Source: Cohnella thailandensis | GTDB taxonomy: Bacteria; Bacillota; Bacilli; Paenibacillales; Paenibacillaceae | Length of the DNA: 64,000 nucleotides | NCBI RefSeq assembly: GCF_014212135.1 | Contig: NZ_JACJVQ010000013.1 | Coordinates: 1 to 64,000, forward strand | Reading direction: 5' to 3' | Shown: one piece after another, positions 37,088 through 44,767 of the stretch | Layout of the letters: each line of letters begins with the position of its first letter | How positions within the stretch are numbered: the first letter of the stretch is position 1 | Position numbers and translations under genes: made by a program | Notes under the pieces: generated by a model | Seen by the model: only the letters and a program-made list of their open reading frames with translations | What the model was told of the DNA's origin: nothing | Databases searched by the model: none

Positions 37088-37441
37088 TCATCCCTTATTC
37101 GACTCCATTTCCTTGAGCCGTTTCTCAACCCGAACAAACAATAGAATAAAAGTCAGAGCCATCAATCCCATTAACAGAAACGTAATAACCACACTCTTAA
37201 ACAATAAACTAAGGATACATCCTGCGATCAAAAAGAGGATCCCGTACTGTTGCATCTTTACCGCGCTGTATCGGTTGCCTTCGTTCCAAAGCTCCATATT
37301 TTTCATGGACCTTTGGGTACGATACCCGTAGATCGCATTCCTTTCCTTAGGGGGATACTTCTTGAGAATGGCACCGCCAACAAACATAATAAGCGCTATA
37401 ATAAAAGTCAAAATTAGGTTCGCGATTTGGCTTTGTTCCAT
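37088..37441 (-). CDS. SdpI-family membrane protein
   Basis: 117 residues with three membrane helices. The SdpI/YhfL family block KKYPPKERNAIYGYRTQRSM followed by KNMELWNEGNRYSA is clear. SdpI is the immunity protein against the SdpC toxin in Bacillus subtilis, but most family members have no toxin neighbour, and none is seen here. The 37441 start has a weak-to-moderate AGGAG upstream. Confidence 0.85.
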   Translation of the reverse strand: MEQSQIANLILTFIIALIMFVGGAILKKYPPKERNAIYGYRTQRSMKNMELWNEGNRYSAVKMQQYGILFLIAGCILSLLFKSVVITFLLMGLMALTFILLFVRVEKRLKEMESNKG

Positions 37442-37457
37442 GTCTATCTCCTTTGAT

Positions 37458-37700
37458 TCATTCTCCTTGCCAATCCACTTCGTTCATGGACGGGTTCAAG
37501 TCTTCACCTTCTATCACGATGGCCGCCATTCCCAGGTGAATAGGCGCTTGATGCGCTCCTACGGTGCCACCCGGTTCAACGTAAATGCATCCCACGTGAA
37601 TCGGTTTGTCGTGCTTCACGATTTTCGAGAAAATCGCATTTTGACTATTATAAGCCGTAATTTCTTTACCCGTCCCTTTGTCGAAGCTATAGATTCTCAT
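37458..37700 (-). CDS. Cupin-like protein with an apparent internal deletion
   Basis: 80 residues. The N-terminus MRIYSFDKGTGKEITAYNSQ and HVGCIYVEPGGTVGAHQA match the first half of a common Bacillus cupin of about 110 residues, and AAIVIEGEDLNPS matches its end. The middle strands that normally carry the second cupin motif are missing between HQAP and IHLG. An in-frame deletion is the simplest reading, so metal binding is probably lost. The family comparison is from memory. Confidence 0.6.
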   Translation of the reverse strand: MRIYSFDKGTGKEITAYNSQNAIFSKIVKHDKPIHVGCIYVEPGGTVGAHQAPIHLGMAAIVIEGEDLNPSMNEVDWQGE

Positions 37701-37704
37701 AAGT

Positions 37705-38124
37705 TTAATCCGCCTTAGTCTCTTTTATCCATAACGATATCACTTCTAGCAGCTTCTCTTTCTTCGCTTCGACATCGTCCGCGGAAGCTAGCTTTACGAT
37801 AGCTCGATCGTCCGTTACCCACTCAAGCAGATGAGTCGGATCTTCGAATAGCTTCCCGCTGTCTTGTCTTGAAACCGATTTAGAACCGCAGTGGAAAATA
37901 AGACGGAACCCTTCCTTGCCGTGCAAATTAAAGGTAATCCGATCTTCGCCATTCACGCAAAAGCTAGGAGCATTCCACTTGATATGTTCCGTAAGTTGAT
38001 CGTCTGCGCTAAGGATGATCTGTCGAACGACTTCAATCTCCCGCTTATAAGGATGGTCAAGGTCGGCGAGAAAGCGAATGACCTGATCCGGGCCGGAGAG
38101 CTTCTTGGATTTTTGCTCAGGCAT
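37705..38124 (-). CDS. DUF1801 domain protein
   Basis: 139 residues with the DUF1801 pattern: an N-terminal helix (PDQVIRFLADLDHPYKREIE), then LTEHIKWNAPSFCVNGEDRI and LHGKEGFRLIFHCGSK. The family fold is YdhG-like with no established function. It lies four bases after the cupin gene region and 18 bases after the PNPOx gene, so a small operon of 38700 to 37458 is likely. Confidence 0.82.
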   Translation of the reverse strand: MPEQKSKKLSGPDQVIRFLADLDHPYKREIEVVRQIILSADDQLTEHIKWNAPSFCVNGEDRITFNLHGKEGFRLIFHCGSKSVSRQDSGKLFEDPTHLLEWVTDDRAIVKLASADDVEAKKEKLLEVISLWIKETKAD

Positions 38125-38142
38125 GACCTATCCTCCTTCAGC

Positions 38143-38700
38143 TCATATCCCATTGAGTTCTATTCCGATCGGCGTGGGGTAGCCGTCCATGCTTCGGGCA
38201 TTTTTATTTTTGCGATACTCTTTAAGTCCGTCTTCCCCTTTCTTATTCGCCCACTCGATAAGCAAACTCCGCTCACCTTCGTAGGCATAATAAGGAACGC
38301 TGAACCCGCAGGATGTCTTCACGATATCAATATTCGATACGATGATTTGTCTCGCCCCAGGCAATAACTCAAAGTGACCCGCTAATTCGTCCCATTCCTC
38401 GCTACCCGGCAGAACAACCTGCCCATCGCCAAAAAGCCGCAGAATAAGAGGTTTGCCCTGAAACGAAATAAACATGAAGGTGATTCTATTCGTATCCAAA
38501 AGATGGGCGCTTGTTTCATTGCCGCTGCCCGTTAAATCGAGATAAGCCACTTTATTGGGGGTCAGAATCCGAAACACGTCATGCCCCTTAGGGGAGAGAT
38601 TGACATGACCCTCCCTTCCTGCCGTTCCAACGAAAAACAGATGCTGCTCCTTGATAAACTCCGCATGGTCGGGCAGAATCTCGCGATATTCTTTTCCCAT
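38143..38700 (-). CDS. Pyridoxamine 5'-phosphate oxidase-family flavoprotein
   Basis: 185 residues of the split-barrel FMN-binding fold: HLFFVGTAGREGHVNLSPKG, KVAYLDLTGSGNETSAHLLD and ITFMFISFQGKPLILRLFGD. It is not a vitamin B6 enzyme by these motifs alone; the family also contains F420- or FMN-dependent reductases. It lies seven bases after the alpha/beta hydrolase stop, consistent with co-transcription. Confidence 0.85.
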   Translation of the reverse strand: MGKEYREILPDHAEFIKEQHLFFVGTAGREGHVNLSPKGHDVFRILTPNKVAYLDLTGSGNETSAHLLDTNRITFMFISFQGKPLILRLFGDGQVVLPGSEEWDELAGHFELLPGARQIIVSNIDIVKTSCGFSVPYYAYEGERSLLIEWANKKGEDGLKEYRKNKNARSMDGYPTPIGIELNGI

Positions 38701-38707
38701 GAACCGA

Positions 38708-39592
38708 TCAACTCCTATCGAGTATGTCTAAGATTTCTTGATTAATAAGCTCCGCTTGCTCGTGATTAATCGCATGCCCGGCGTTTTTAATGATTTTGTA
38801 ATTCAACTTGTTATCCTCAAGCCGCTTTATTGCTTTGGGATAGTTGGTTAATCGGTCCTGCTCCCCAATCAGAAAAACGACCTTGTCCCTCAACTCGGAC
38901 ACTTCGGAGTCGCTGTTGATCTCTATTTTATGCCGCATCATCGATTTATTGTTGAAGTACTTCAATAAGTAGTACCAGTGCTTCATCAAGACCTCATTCT
39001 CTTCAAATACGGAGTAATTAGGTCCGCTTAATTTTCTTAGCAGTTTTCTGCAGTTTTTCTCGGATGGTATCAATGCCTCAGGCAGAAAAGCCGACATCAT
39101 CTTGGTCATGACTTCAAATTGACTGGATGGGATTCGCCCTGCTAGACCTATTGCCCTGCTTACCTTCTCGGGCCTCATTAACGAATAGTGATAAGCTAAG
39201 TACGCCCCGTAGGACACTCCGCAGATATTGGTCTTATGTATTTCTAGAGCGTTTAAAATCTCGTCAATCCAAGTCGCTTGATTGAAGCTTCTGTAATAAT
39301 CGGCGTTAGGCTCGCTTTTGCCCGACCCTCCGATGGCATCGACGGCAATGGTGTAAAAATGCTTGGACAGCTCCTCAATATTATAGATCCACATCATGGC
39401 TGAATTATCGGCGGTTCCATGAAACAGTAATAGTGGAGGATTCTGACGGTCTCCGGCGGTAATAATATGCGTTACTCCATAGCTCGTCTCGATATCCTTC
39501 TCCTGCCATTCCGTTCCCCATGAGTTCAACAACGCGTCGTACGAATCCATAATTAATTGCCTTCCGGTTGGGCTTTTGTATCTGTTCATCAT
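38708..39592 (-). CDS. Alpha/beta hydrolase
   Basis: 294 residues with the classic fold: oxyanion-loop LLLFHGTADNSAM, nucleophile elbow ICGVSYGAYLAYHY (Ser in G-x-S-x-G), acid residue region VVFLIGEQDRLTNY, and the catalytic His in KNAGHAINHEQ. The substrate is unknown. Its upstream region (39634-39679) shares a promoter-like motif with the GyrI-like gene at 42614. Confidence 0.92.
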   Translation of the reverse strand: MMNRYKSPTGRQLIMDSYDALLNSWGTEWQEKDIETSYGVTHIITAGDRQNPPLLLFHGTADNSAMMWIYNIEELSKHFYTIAVDAIGGSGKSEPNADYYRSFNQATWIDEILNALEIHKTNICGVSYGAYLAYHYSLMRPEKVSRAIGLAGRIPSSQFEVMTKMMSAFLPEALIPSEKNCRKLLRKLSGPNYSVFEENEVLMKHWYYLLKYFNNKSMMRHKIEINSDSEVSELRDKVVFLIGEQDRLTNYPKAIKRLEDNKLNYKIIKNAGHAINHEQAELINQEILDILDRS

Positions 39593-39633
39593 TTCTCCTT
39601 TCTTAGCTCAAATAGGCTATTTTACGACAAAGT

Positions 39634-39679
39634 CCTTATATGGAATTGTATCCCATACCGGAAACGTTTTCACTAGACC
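39634..39679 (-). promoter_or_regulatory. Promoter-like motif shared with 42636-42677 (copy 1)
   Basis: On the minus strand AGTGAAAACG, then at identical spacing TGGGATACAATTCCA. The latter holds a -10-like TACAAT inside an imperfect palindrome TGGGAT-ACA-ATTCCA. The copy at 42636-42677 keeps both blocks and spacing while the bases between differ. It lies about 45 bases upstream of the alpha/beta hydrolase start. Confidence 0.55.
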
Positions 39680-39696
39680 TGCGACCGATCCGCCTT

Positions 39697-40365
39697 TCAT
39701 AAATAGGTTCTAATCTTATATAAAAGCCACGTCTTTATGATGGATTCTCTGGCCTTGTGAGTCGCGACCTTATCCAAGAATTCAAAGTCATCTATATACA
39801 CATCCAATCTTAGAACGGGTTTTATTTGTTGCGTACATACCCACTCATCAAAGTAAACCCTGCCTATATTCGTTTGTTCAAATAATTCCGAAGATAAAAA
39901 ATAAACGGTTCCCGAAGTCCATGGAGCTTTGTCCCACGTCTCTTGCGTTAATGAGAAGTAATAAAATCTATTATTATTCCGCGCTTTAAAGCAGCCGTTT
40001 CTAAAATTAGGAACAACTTTACTTCTATCTAAGACAGCGTAGAAAATAGACCAAATGCCGTCCTTCGAAGCAAAAACGGCATCGACATATTTACCGTTGT
40101 ATAACGTTTGCCTTCTGGTCTCAAACAAATGGATCTCTTTGTTATTGGATCCATGTACGACATAGTTCTTCTCTTTAATAATAAAATCGATAAATCTGTA
40201 TTTAGGAAACTTTGAATCGAACGTGATTACTCCATTATTCTGTAAGGCTTTATTATAAATTCGTGTAAAATCATTGATTTCATTAAGGGAAAAATCCGAT
40301 TCAATCCTTTGATAGAACAACCGTTTCAATATGATAGTTTTTAAAAATCCCAACTTTTCGTTCAC
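39697..40365 (-). CDS. Hypothetical protein, possible ADP-ribosyltransferase-like fold
   Basis: About 222 residues, AT-rich coding unlike the backbone. The N-terminal helix LKTIILKRLFYQRIESDFSL leads to a core with YVVHGSNNKEIHLFETRRQT, DAVFASKDGIWSIFYAVLDR and a late DEWVCTQQIKPVLRLDVYID. The H-G-S and later Glu reminded me of PARP/KptA-like ADP-ribosyltransferases, but this is a weak guess. The start is uncertain: GTG 40365 has GGAGG only three bases away, and reading further upstream runs through a Gly-rich low-complexity stretch. Confidence 0.55.
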   Translation of the reverse strand: MNEKLGFLKTIILKRLFYQRIESDFSLNEINDFTRIYNKALQNNGVITFDSKFPKYRFIDFIIKEKNYVVHGSNNKEIHLFETRRQTLYNGKYVDAVFASKDGIWSIFYAVLDRSKVVPNFRNGCFKARNNNRFYYFSLTQETWDKAPWTSGTVYFLSSELFEQTNIGRVYFDEWVCTQQIKPVLRLDVYIDDFEFLDKVATHKARESIIKTWLLYKIRTYL

Positions 40366-40459
40366 TAACCTCCAATACAAATAGCCCACGCTTCCTTTTA
40401 TGATTTTGAATATGCTACAAAAAATAACAGGAGTGTTTGTGATGACTTGGTTTCCGGAG

Positions 40460-40548
40460 TTTCCTCCGTTTCCAATCCCCCCAATACCGCCTATTCCACC
40501 AGTACCTCCAGTTCCGCCAGCTCCCCCTGTTCCTCCTAGTGGCAGCCG
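40460..40548. repeat. Low-complexity (CCN)n tract
   Basis: A run of CCx triplets on the plus strand encodes Pro-rich PPIPPIPPVPPVPPAPPVPP. Read on the minus strand it encodes a Gly-rich stretch. A plus-strand frame starting at ATG 40442 with AGGAG nine bases upstream (MTWFPEFPPFPIPPIPP...) could be a small Pro-rich protein, but its later part overlaps a convincing minus-strand gene. Confidence 0.55.
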
Positions 40549-40611
40549 ATACAATTCTCTAGATATCTCGATTTTCTATCCTCATGTATGTTTCACATAT
40601 CGTATCCGTGT

Positions 40612-40767
40612 TCACGAGGTCCCACCATTGTTTTTTTCTTGTTCTTTACTTAATTGGTCTCGTTTTAATGCTTGTTCAATCGGATCATTCATATTCGGAA
40701 GTTTGCTATTAATTTGCAATAGTATCAATATGATTATCACTAATAGAATCGCTATAACAACTTCCAT
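40612..40767 (-). CDS. 51-residue single-helix membrane protein
   Basis: Read directly: starts MEVVIAILLVIIILILLQIN, one strong membrane helix, followed by a hydrophilic tail ending SKEQEKNNGGTS. ATG 40767 follows GGGAG. It has the typical shape of Bacillus small membrane proteins of unknown function. It is co-directional with the tautomerase gene upstream. Confidence 0.65.
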   Translation of the reverse strand: MEVVIAILLVIIILILLQINSKLPNMNDPIEQALKRDQLSKEQEKNNGGTS

Positions 40768-40808
40768 TGTAATAGCTCCCATCTATAGAGATTGTTTACG
40801 AATCGACT

Positions 40809-41195
40809 TTAAACATCCACCTTGTAATTCAATGTTAATTCATCTCCAGGCAAGCCTCTGATTCCCCAATTATTTTTGGGTGTTTCAAATATGGTTACTT
40901 CAATATCATTAGGTTCAAATCCAATATCCCTCAATCTCTCAAAAATCAAATTAACCAGTTGTTTCTTAACTTCATCAGATCGTCCTACAAACATACTTAT
41001 TTCAATTATTGTATACTTTTCTGATCGATCTATTGGATATATAAAATCTTCGTTATTCATTAAAATAAAGCGCTGAAACTTCTTGTCCTCAGGCAATTTT
41101 AACGACTCCATTAGGCAAGAATGCAGAGTATCTGAGAACTGTTTCTGAACCGGTTTTAGTGATTCATAGAGACCGTAAATTTTCACTTGAGCCAC
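40809..41195 (-). CDS. Tautomerase-family protein lacking Pro-1
   Basis: About 128 residues. The strand QVKIYGLYESLKPVQKQFSD and the end KNNWGIRGLPGDELTLNYKV match a Firmicute group annotated as tautomerase family. Starting from GTG 41195, which has AAAGGAGG upstream, the second residue is Ala, not the catalytic Pro of active tautomerases. It is therefore probably not a classical 4-oxalocrotonate-type tautomerase. Confidence 0.8.
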   Translation of the reverse strand: MAQVKIYGLYESLKPVQKQFSDTLHSCLMESLKLPEDKKFQRFILMNNEDFIYPIDRSEKYTIIEISMFVGRSDEVKKQLVNLIFERLRDIGFEPNDIEVTIFETPKNNWGIRGLPGDELTLNYKVDV

Positions 41196-41211
41196 GTAAT
41201 CCCTTCCTCCT

Positions 41212-41376
41212 TTAACTCTTTTCATCCAATTTTCTAGAAATCTCTTTTAGAACTGACAAAACATTATTAAGAGCAATCAATATAAAGCCAAGAAGCACAT
41301 ATGTAACAATCTCTTGAGTAAAAAACGAAATCACGCCTAGTATTCCAGCATACAAACAGTATAGAAATATTCTCAT
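41212..41376 (-). CDS. 54-residue membrane protein
   Basis: Read directly: starts MRIFLYCLYAGILGVISFFT, continues with QEIVTYVLLGFILIALNNVL, then a charged helix ending KLDEKS. Two membrane helices are predicted. CAGGAGGTAACA precedes ATG 41376. It ends 17 bases before the tautomerase start, so the two are probably co-transcribed. Confidence 0.75.
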   Translation of the reverse strand: MRIFLYCLYAGILGVISFFTQEIVTYVLLGFILIALNNVLSVLKEISRKLDEKS

Positions 41377-41453
41377 TGTTACCTCCTGTTTTTTCCTAGC
41401 AGTTTATTGGCATGAAACTAATTCTTTTCCCCGTCAATTGCTTCAACCCAGTC

Positions 41454-41801
41454 CTAGGGCCTCGCTCCATCTTCAAAAGCCCTTACTATTTTCTTCGGGG
41501 CAACACTACTCCATGCTTTTATTATTAATCCTTTTAACTCTTTCGGTGATACTGTATTTAGATAAATATGCATGTAATTCAGATTGGCAAAAGTGTCTGG
41601 AACTCTATAAGTATCTGGAGCCATTGTGGTAAATATTGTTCGATCTTCCCCAATAGTCTTAACTGTTAAGGTGTAACCATCAGGCTGTAATGTAGCAAAG
41701 ATCTTATTGTTTATTCGATAGGACGGTTTGCCAAAATGATCAATTTCTTTTGTTTCCGGTAATGCCATTATAAATTGACGGATTTCATCGAATTGAAACA
41801 A
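41454..41801 (-). CDS. MmcQ/YjbR family protein
   Basis: About 115 residues with the YjbR/CyaY-like fold: FDEIRQFIMALPETKEIDHF followed by GKPSYRINNKIFATLQPDGY and the end LKGLIIKAWSSVAPKKIV. The start is TTG 41801, six bases after GAGGTG; upstream codons are not family-like. Function is uncertain (double-wing DNA-binding motif claimed for the family). Confidence 0.8.
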   Translation of the reverse strand: MFQFDEIRQFIMALPETKEIDHFGKPSYRINNKIFATLQPDGYTLTVKTIGEDRTIFTTMAPDTYRVPDTFANLNYMHIYLNTVSPKELKGLIIKAWSSVAPKKIVRAFEDGARP

Positions 41802-41996
41802 TTGACACACCTCACTTAGTATTGAAAAACTGCCTACAATCTTTTCATTAAGCTTTGCGACATACAAGTTAGTCGGTGCGGATATATCCGCCGAATCTAT
41901 AATGTATACTCATTTTGCTATTCTTAGAATAGTTCGAAACTAATTTCACTGGATTACCTCCAAAAAACACATTTAGTATTGTTCCCTGAAACACAT

Positions 41997-42614
41997 TCAA
42001 GATTTTTCGCTAATTGGCACTCTAATTATCAGGTTTGTTTTCTCTGGCCAGCCTATACTTACATGACTCATATGAATCTCCTTGTATTGGTGATAATCCC
42101 CTCTGAATCCTTGGTCTTCTATATAGTGTTTAATTCTTTCTATCGTTCTCCCGACTTCATTGTAATGACCAGTATGTAATGTTTGTGCGCACATTCCAGG
42201 TTTACTTTCTTCCAATGATAACGGGTAGTTGTCGCTTCCGAGACGATCAGTCATGGCTGCTTTCAATTCAGTATGAGTAACATACTGTGGGACCCACATA
42301 CTGATCTTCACTTGTCTGCCGTTGTCAATCTGATTTCCCCATTCTAACTCAAACGGACTCATAATAAAGTTTTTGTATTGTTCCCTTACTGTATATGACC
42401 TAATTCTATTGTTACAAACAAATATCATATTACATTCTCTAATTCCCCTTACGCCGCTATTGAAATCAACGTTTGCTATACCAGATGCAACAATGAATTT
42501 CATAGAAGGGATATCTAATATTTTTACTTGAGTGGCTCCTTTAGAAACACTATATAACTCCTTATGCTGTTTCCTAACATCATCTTTTATTGGTTTTGGT
42601 ACTACGGATTTCAT
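41997..42614 (-). CDS. GyrI-like domain protein
   Basis: About 205 residues of the Firmicute GyrI-like group that starts with a KELY motif (VRKQHKELYSVSKGATQVKI) and ends with YKEIHMSHVSIGWPEKTNLI. Also seen is MCAQTLHTGHYNEVGRTIER, the small-molecule-binding helix region. ATG 42614 follows GGAGGAGG. It shares an upstream motif with the alpha/beta hydrolase gene. Confidence 0.82.
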   Translation of the reverse strand: MKSVVPKPIKDDVRKQHKELYSVSKGATQVKILDIPSMKFIVASGIANVDFNSGVRGIRECNMIFVCNNRIRSYTVREQYKNFIMSPFELEWGNQIDNGRQVKISMWVPQYVTHTELKAAMTDRLGSDNYPLSLEESKPGMCAQTLHTGHYNEVGRTIERIKHYIEDQGFRGDYHQYKEIHMSHVSIGWPEKTNLIIRVPISEKS

Positions 42615-42635
42615 CGAAAATCCTCCTCCAACACA

Positions 42636-42677
42636 CTTATTGGAATTGTATCCCATTTCTCGCGTTTTTTCACTAAT
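42636..42677 (-). promoter_or_regulatory. Promoter-like motif shared with 39634-39679 (copy 2)
   Basis: Minus strand AGTGAAAAAACG then TGGGATACAATTCCA at the same spacing as in copy 1. It is 22 bases upstream of the GyrI-like gene start. Confidence 0.55.
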
Positions 42678-42682
42678 TCGTT

Positions 42683-42719
42683 AAAACAAAAATGCCTTGG
42701 TCTATTTACTTAGACCAAG
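42683..42719 (-). terminator. Rho-independent terminator
   Basis: CTTGGTCTA pairs perfectly with TAGACCAAG, and on the minus strand the stem is followed by GCATTTTTGTTTT. It terminates the small gene at 42760-42918. Confidence 0.88.
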
Positions 42720-42759
42720 AGCAGTATTTCAGTCTTCATTATATTTAAGGCTCGTAATA

Positions 42760-42918
42760 TTATTTTCTAATATTGTATGCGCCGTAACGATTGATATCCT
42801 CAATTGCTTTATTCCCGTATAACTCGATAACTGCAGCCTCGTTTAAGACATTTGACTCTTTTGTTTGACCATCGAACTGAACGATCTTTCCATCTTTCAC
42901 AACATACAAAGTTTCCAC
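42760..42918 (-). CDS. Hypothetical small protein of 52 residues
   Basis: Read directly from GTG 42918 behind AAGGAGCGATTC. It begins METLYVVKDGKIVQFDGQTK and ends INRYGAYNIRK. It is hydrophilic, without a signal or membrane helix. A clean terminator follows, which supports a real transcription unit. Not recognised. Confidence 0.65.
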   Translation of the reverse strand: METLYVVKDGKIVQFDGQTKESNVLNEAAVIELYGNKAIEDINRYGAYNIRK

Positions 42919-43045
42919 ATGAATCGCTCCTTCCATTAATGTTATTTAACTAGTAATGCTATCCTATCTATTCGTTAATTTAATGATCTTTCCTTCCTGC
43001 TCTATTGCTATACAAGTGTTAAAATTATTATAAAGGAGCGGCACT

Positions 43046-43099
43046 ATGATGCTGATAGCTGTTACCAATGTTCTTGTTGCAGTTGGAGAATTCAGTTGA
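43046..43099 (+). CDS. Possible truncated ORF (17 residues) at the array edge
   Basis: A strong ribosome site AAAGGAGCGG precedes ATG 43046, and the frame MMLIAVTNVLVAVGEFS stops at 43099, exactly where the half attC-like site begins (43097). It may be the 5' stub of a gene cut by the arrival or decay of the cassette array, or a genuine microprotein. Confidence 0.35.
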   Translation: MMLIAVTNVLVAVGEFS

Positions 43100-43640
43100 C
43101 ATTCCTTCCCTGCCAATCGCTTTTCGAGGACCAAGGAGCCTTTAGGCTCCGATGCGTGAATATAATGCTATGTGATGTACATGCCTTCTTGGATTCACTG
43201 ACAAAACTTATTAATGTTTCTATTCCTATTTCTTGTTCCGAGATAATTTTAAATTTCTTCAATTCGATATTTAGTTTCTCAATCCCTTGTTTATCTAAAC
43301 CCTGAGTATTTAAAGAAAATGAGCCCGAAATTACTTCTGAAGAACTTCCATTGATGGTTTTGTTAATTTCATTTATTAGTTCACTGTTTTCTAATCTTTT
43401 ACGAAGATCGTCTGATAATATGGGTTCAACAGTCATTATGAATATTGCCTTCTTTGTTTTATTCCAAAGATTAAAGTTATAGGAAACTAGGGTTTTATTT
43501 AAATCCCCACCAAAGCCAACAGAAATTGAATTAATAACCAAACTGTCATCAACCACATCTTTAGACTGATTTATATTGCTGCATCCAATTAAAATTGAAA
43601 AAAGAATAGACAAAAGCAGGATCTGCATAAATCTACTCAT
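43092..43640 (-). CDS. Cassette gene: lipoprotein reading into a half attC-like site
   Basis: About 182 residues. A lipoprotein signal with lipobox ILIGC (MSRFMQILLLSILFSILIGC) is followed by a low-GC mature domain not recognised (LVINSISVGFGGDLNKTLVS, KKAIFIMTVEPILSDDLRKR). AAGGAGTG lies before ATG 43640. The last 25-30 residues (SIIFTHRSLKAPWSSKSDWQ) are encoded by the half attC-like site, so the natural C-terminus was probably lost or extended when the site decayed. Confidence 0.65.
   Translation of the reverse strand: MSRFMQILLLSILFSILIGCSNINQSKDVVDDSLVINSISVGFGGDLNKTLVSYNFNLWNKTKKAIFIMTVEPILSDDLRKRLENSELINEINKTINGSSSEVISGSFSLNTQGLDKQGIEKLNIELKKFKIISEQEIGIETLISFVSESKKACTSHSIIFTHRSLKAPWSSKSDWQGRNVN
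43097..43174. repeat. attC-like site, right half only (left border of the array)
   Basis: It matches only the 3' half of the other sites: TTCCCTGCCAATCGC, a terminal hairpin GGAGCC-TTTA-GGCTCC, then GCGTGAATATAATGCTATG. The core reads GCTATGT instead of GTTA. The 5' half, including the left core and main stem, is missing. Confidence 0.7.
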
Positions 43641-43673
43641 TAAATCACTCCTTATAACGCGTTGCATATATTT

Positions 43674-43858
43674 ACTTAACGTTTCTGTATTCACGGCGTC
43701 CCACCGACTTAAGGACACGCGAAGGTCCGACAACGCTTGGAGCAGTTAGTCGGTGCGAGTTAGTCGGTGCGAATTTGTCCGCTGATTCTGCTTACCTGCC
43801 GATCTTTTCCCGCGATCGAGGAGCCGCCAGGCTCCGATACGTGAATATAATGTTATAT
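43674..43858. repeat. attC-like site 1 of the cassette array
   Basis: The left core ACTTAAC is followed by GTTTCTGTATTCACGGCGTC, the main stem CCACCGACTTAAG...GTTAGTCGGTG, terminal hairpin GGAGCCGCCAGGCTCC and right arm ACGTGAATATAAT with core GTTATAT. A 14-base piece (GTTAGTCGGTGCGA) is tandemly duplicated inside the site. Confidence 0.8.
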
Positions 43859-43888
43859 GATGCCGATGCCTCCTTGAAACAACACATT

Positions 43889-44455
43889 TTAATTAGTTTT
43901 TTTCTTTATTATGAATCGAATTAAAAATTCAATTAAGATTGATAAAATAAACACAATAACAATAATTACTCCAAAAAGCTGAAATAATATTAAATCACTT
44001 TCTCTTATTCCTATATATCCTGTTTCAGTACCGGTGCCATTCACAAACATGTGTTTACTCCGGTCTAATTCAATACTCTTATGTATTCGTTCATTCTTAT
44101 GAAACTGGCTACATTCAATATCAGCTAAATCGAAAGCAACATGTGAAGAAATAGTGCTTTGTGAAAAAACAGTCCCCCTTAACGATCTTGACTGTCCGTC
44201 TAAACCATTGTACTGAGCATGCCATTCTTGATCATCTTCACCAAAAGCCATAAATCCTGTTGGCACATGTTCTATCCTTGCCTGAATAACTCTAATTGTG
44301 CTATTACAATAACTTGTTAAATAATTCTCTAACGCTATTCGTATTTCTTTCTCTATCTTCCCTTGTTCTTGCCAATCAGCGAGTATTCGGAATCCGCCTA
44401 CTAAATAGGGCAACAATAATGAAATTAAAATAATTAGTGATATTTTTATCTTCAT
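43889..44455 (-). CDS. Cassette gene: two-helix membrane protein
   Basis: About 188 residues with an N-terminal membrane helix (ISLIILISLLLPYLVGGFRI) and a C-terminal one (LFQLFGVIIVIVFILSILIE) around an extracellular domain. The latter includes YNGLDGQSRSLRGTVFSQST and CSQFHKNERIH. AGGGGAACGC precedes ATG 44455. It is the only gene between two attC-like sites. Not recognised. Confidence 0.65.
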   Translation of the reverse strand: MKIKISLIILISLLLPYLVGGFRILADWQEQGKIEKEIRIALENYLTSYCNSTIRVIQARIEHVPTGFMAFGEDDQEWHAQYNGLDGQSRSLRGTVFSQSTISSHVAFDLADIECSQFHKNERIHKSIELDRSKHMFVNGTGTETGYIGIRESDLILFQLFGVIIVIVFILSILIEFLIRFIIKKKTN

Positions 44456-44483
44456 GCGTTCCCCTATTCTTTGCATCGGTTTC

Positions 44484-44668
44484 ATCTAACGTTCTTGTGT
44501 TCACGACGTCCAACTCCCTTAAGTCCGAAGGGCGGCCGCGACGCGGTTAGGGAGTTGGACGTGTCCGGTTAATTGCGCTTCCCTGCTGCTGATATGCATC
44601 CACGGATTCACTTCTAACTTCTGCCGAACCGAGGGCCGAACGGCCCGAGGTGTGAACATGGTGTTATC
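44484..44668. repeat. attC-like site 2 (covarying stem)
   Basis: Left core ATCTAAC, right core GTTATCC. The main stem here is CCAACTCCCTTAAG with GTTAGGGAGTTGG, a different sequence from the CCACCGACT/AGTCGGTG stem of the other sites but with every pair compensated. The terminal hairpin is GGGCC-GAAC-GGCCC. Arms GTGTTCACG and GTGAACATG pair. Confidence 0.85.
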
Positions 44669-44767
44669 CGATACCTCCGACTTCCTGAATCACCTTCAAA
44701 TGCTCTAAATAGATAATCTGTTCTTATTCCGTTCCTTTAGTGATCTAGTTTACTCTGATAAAAGACA

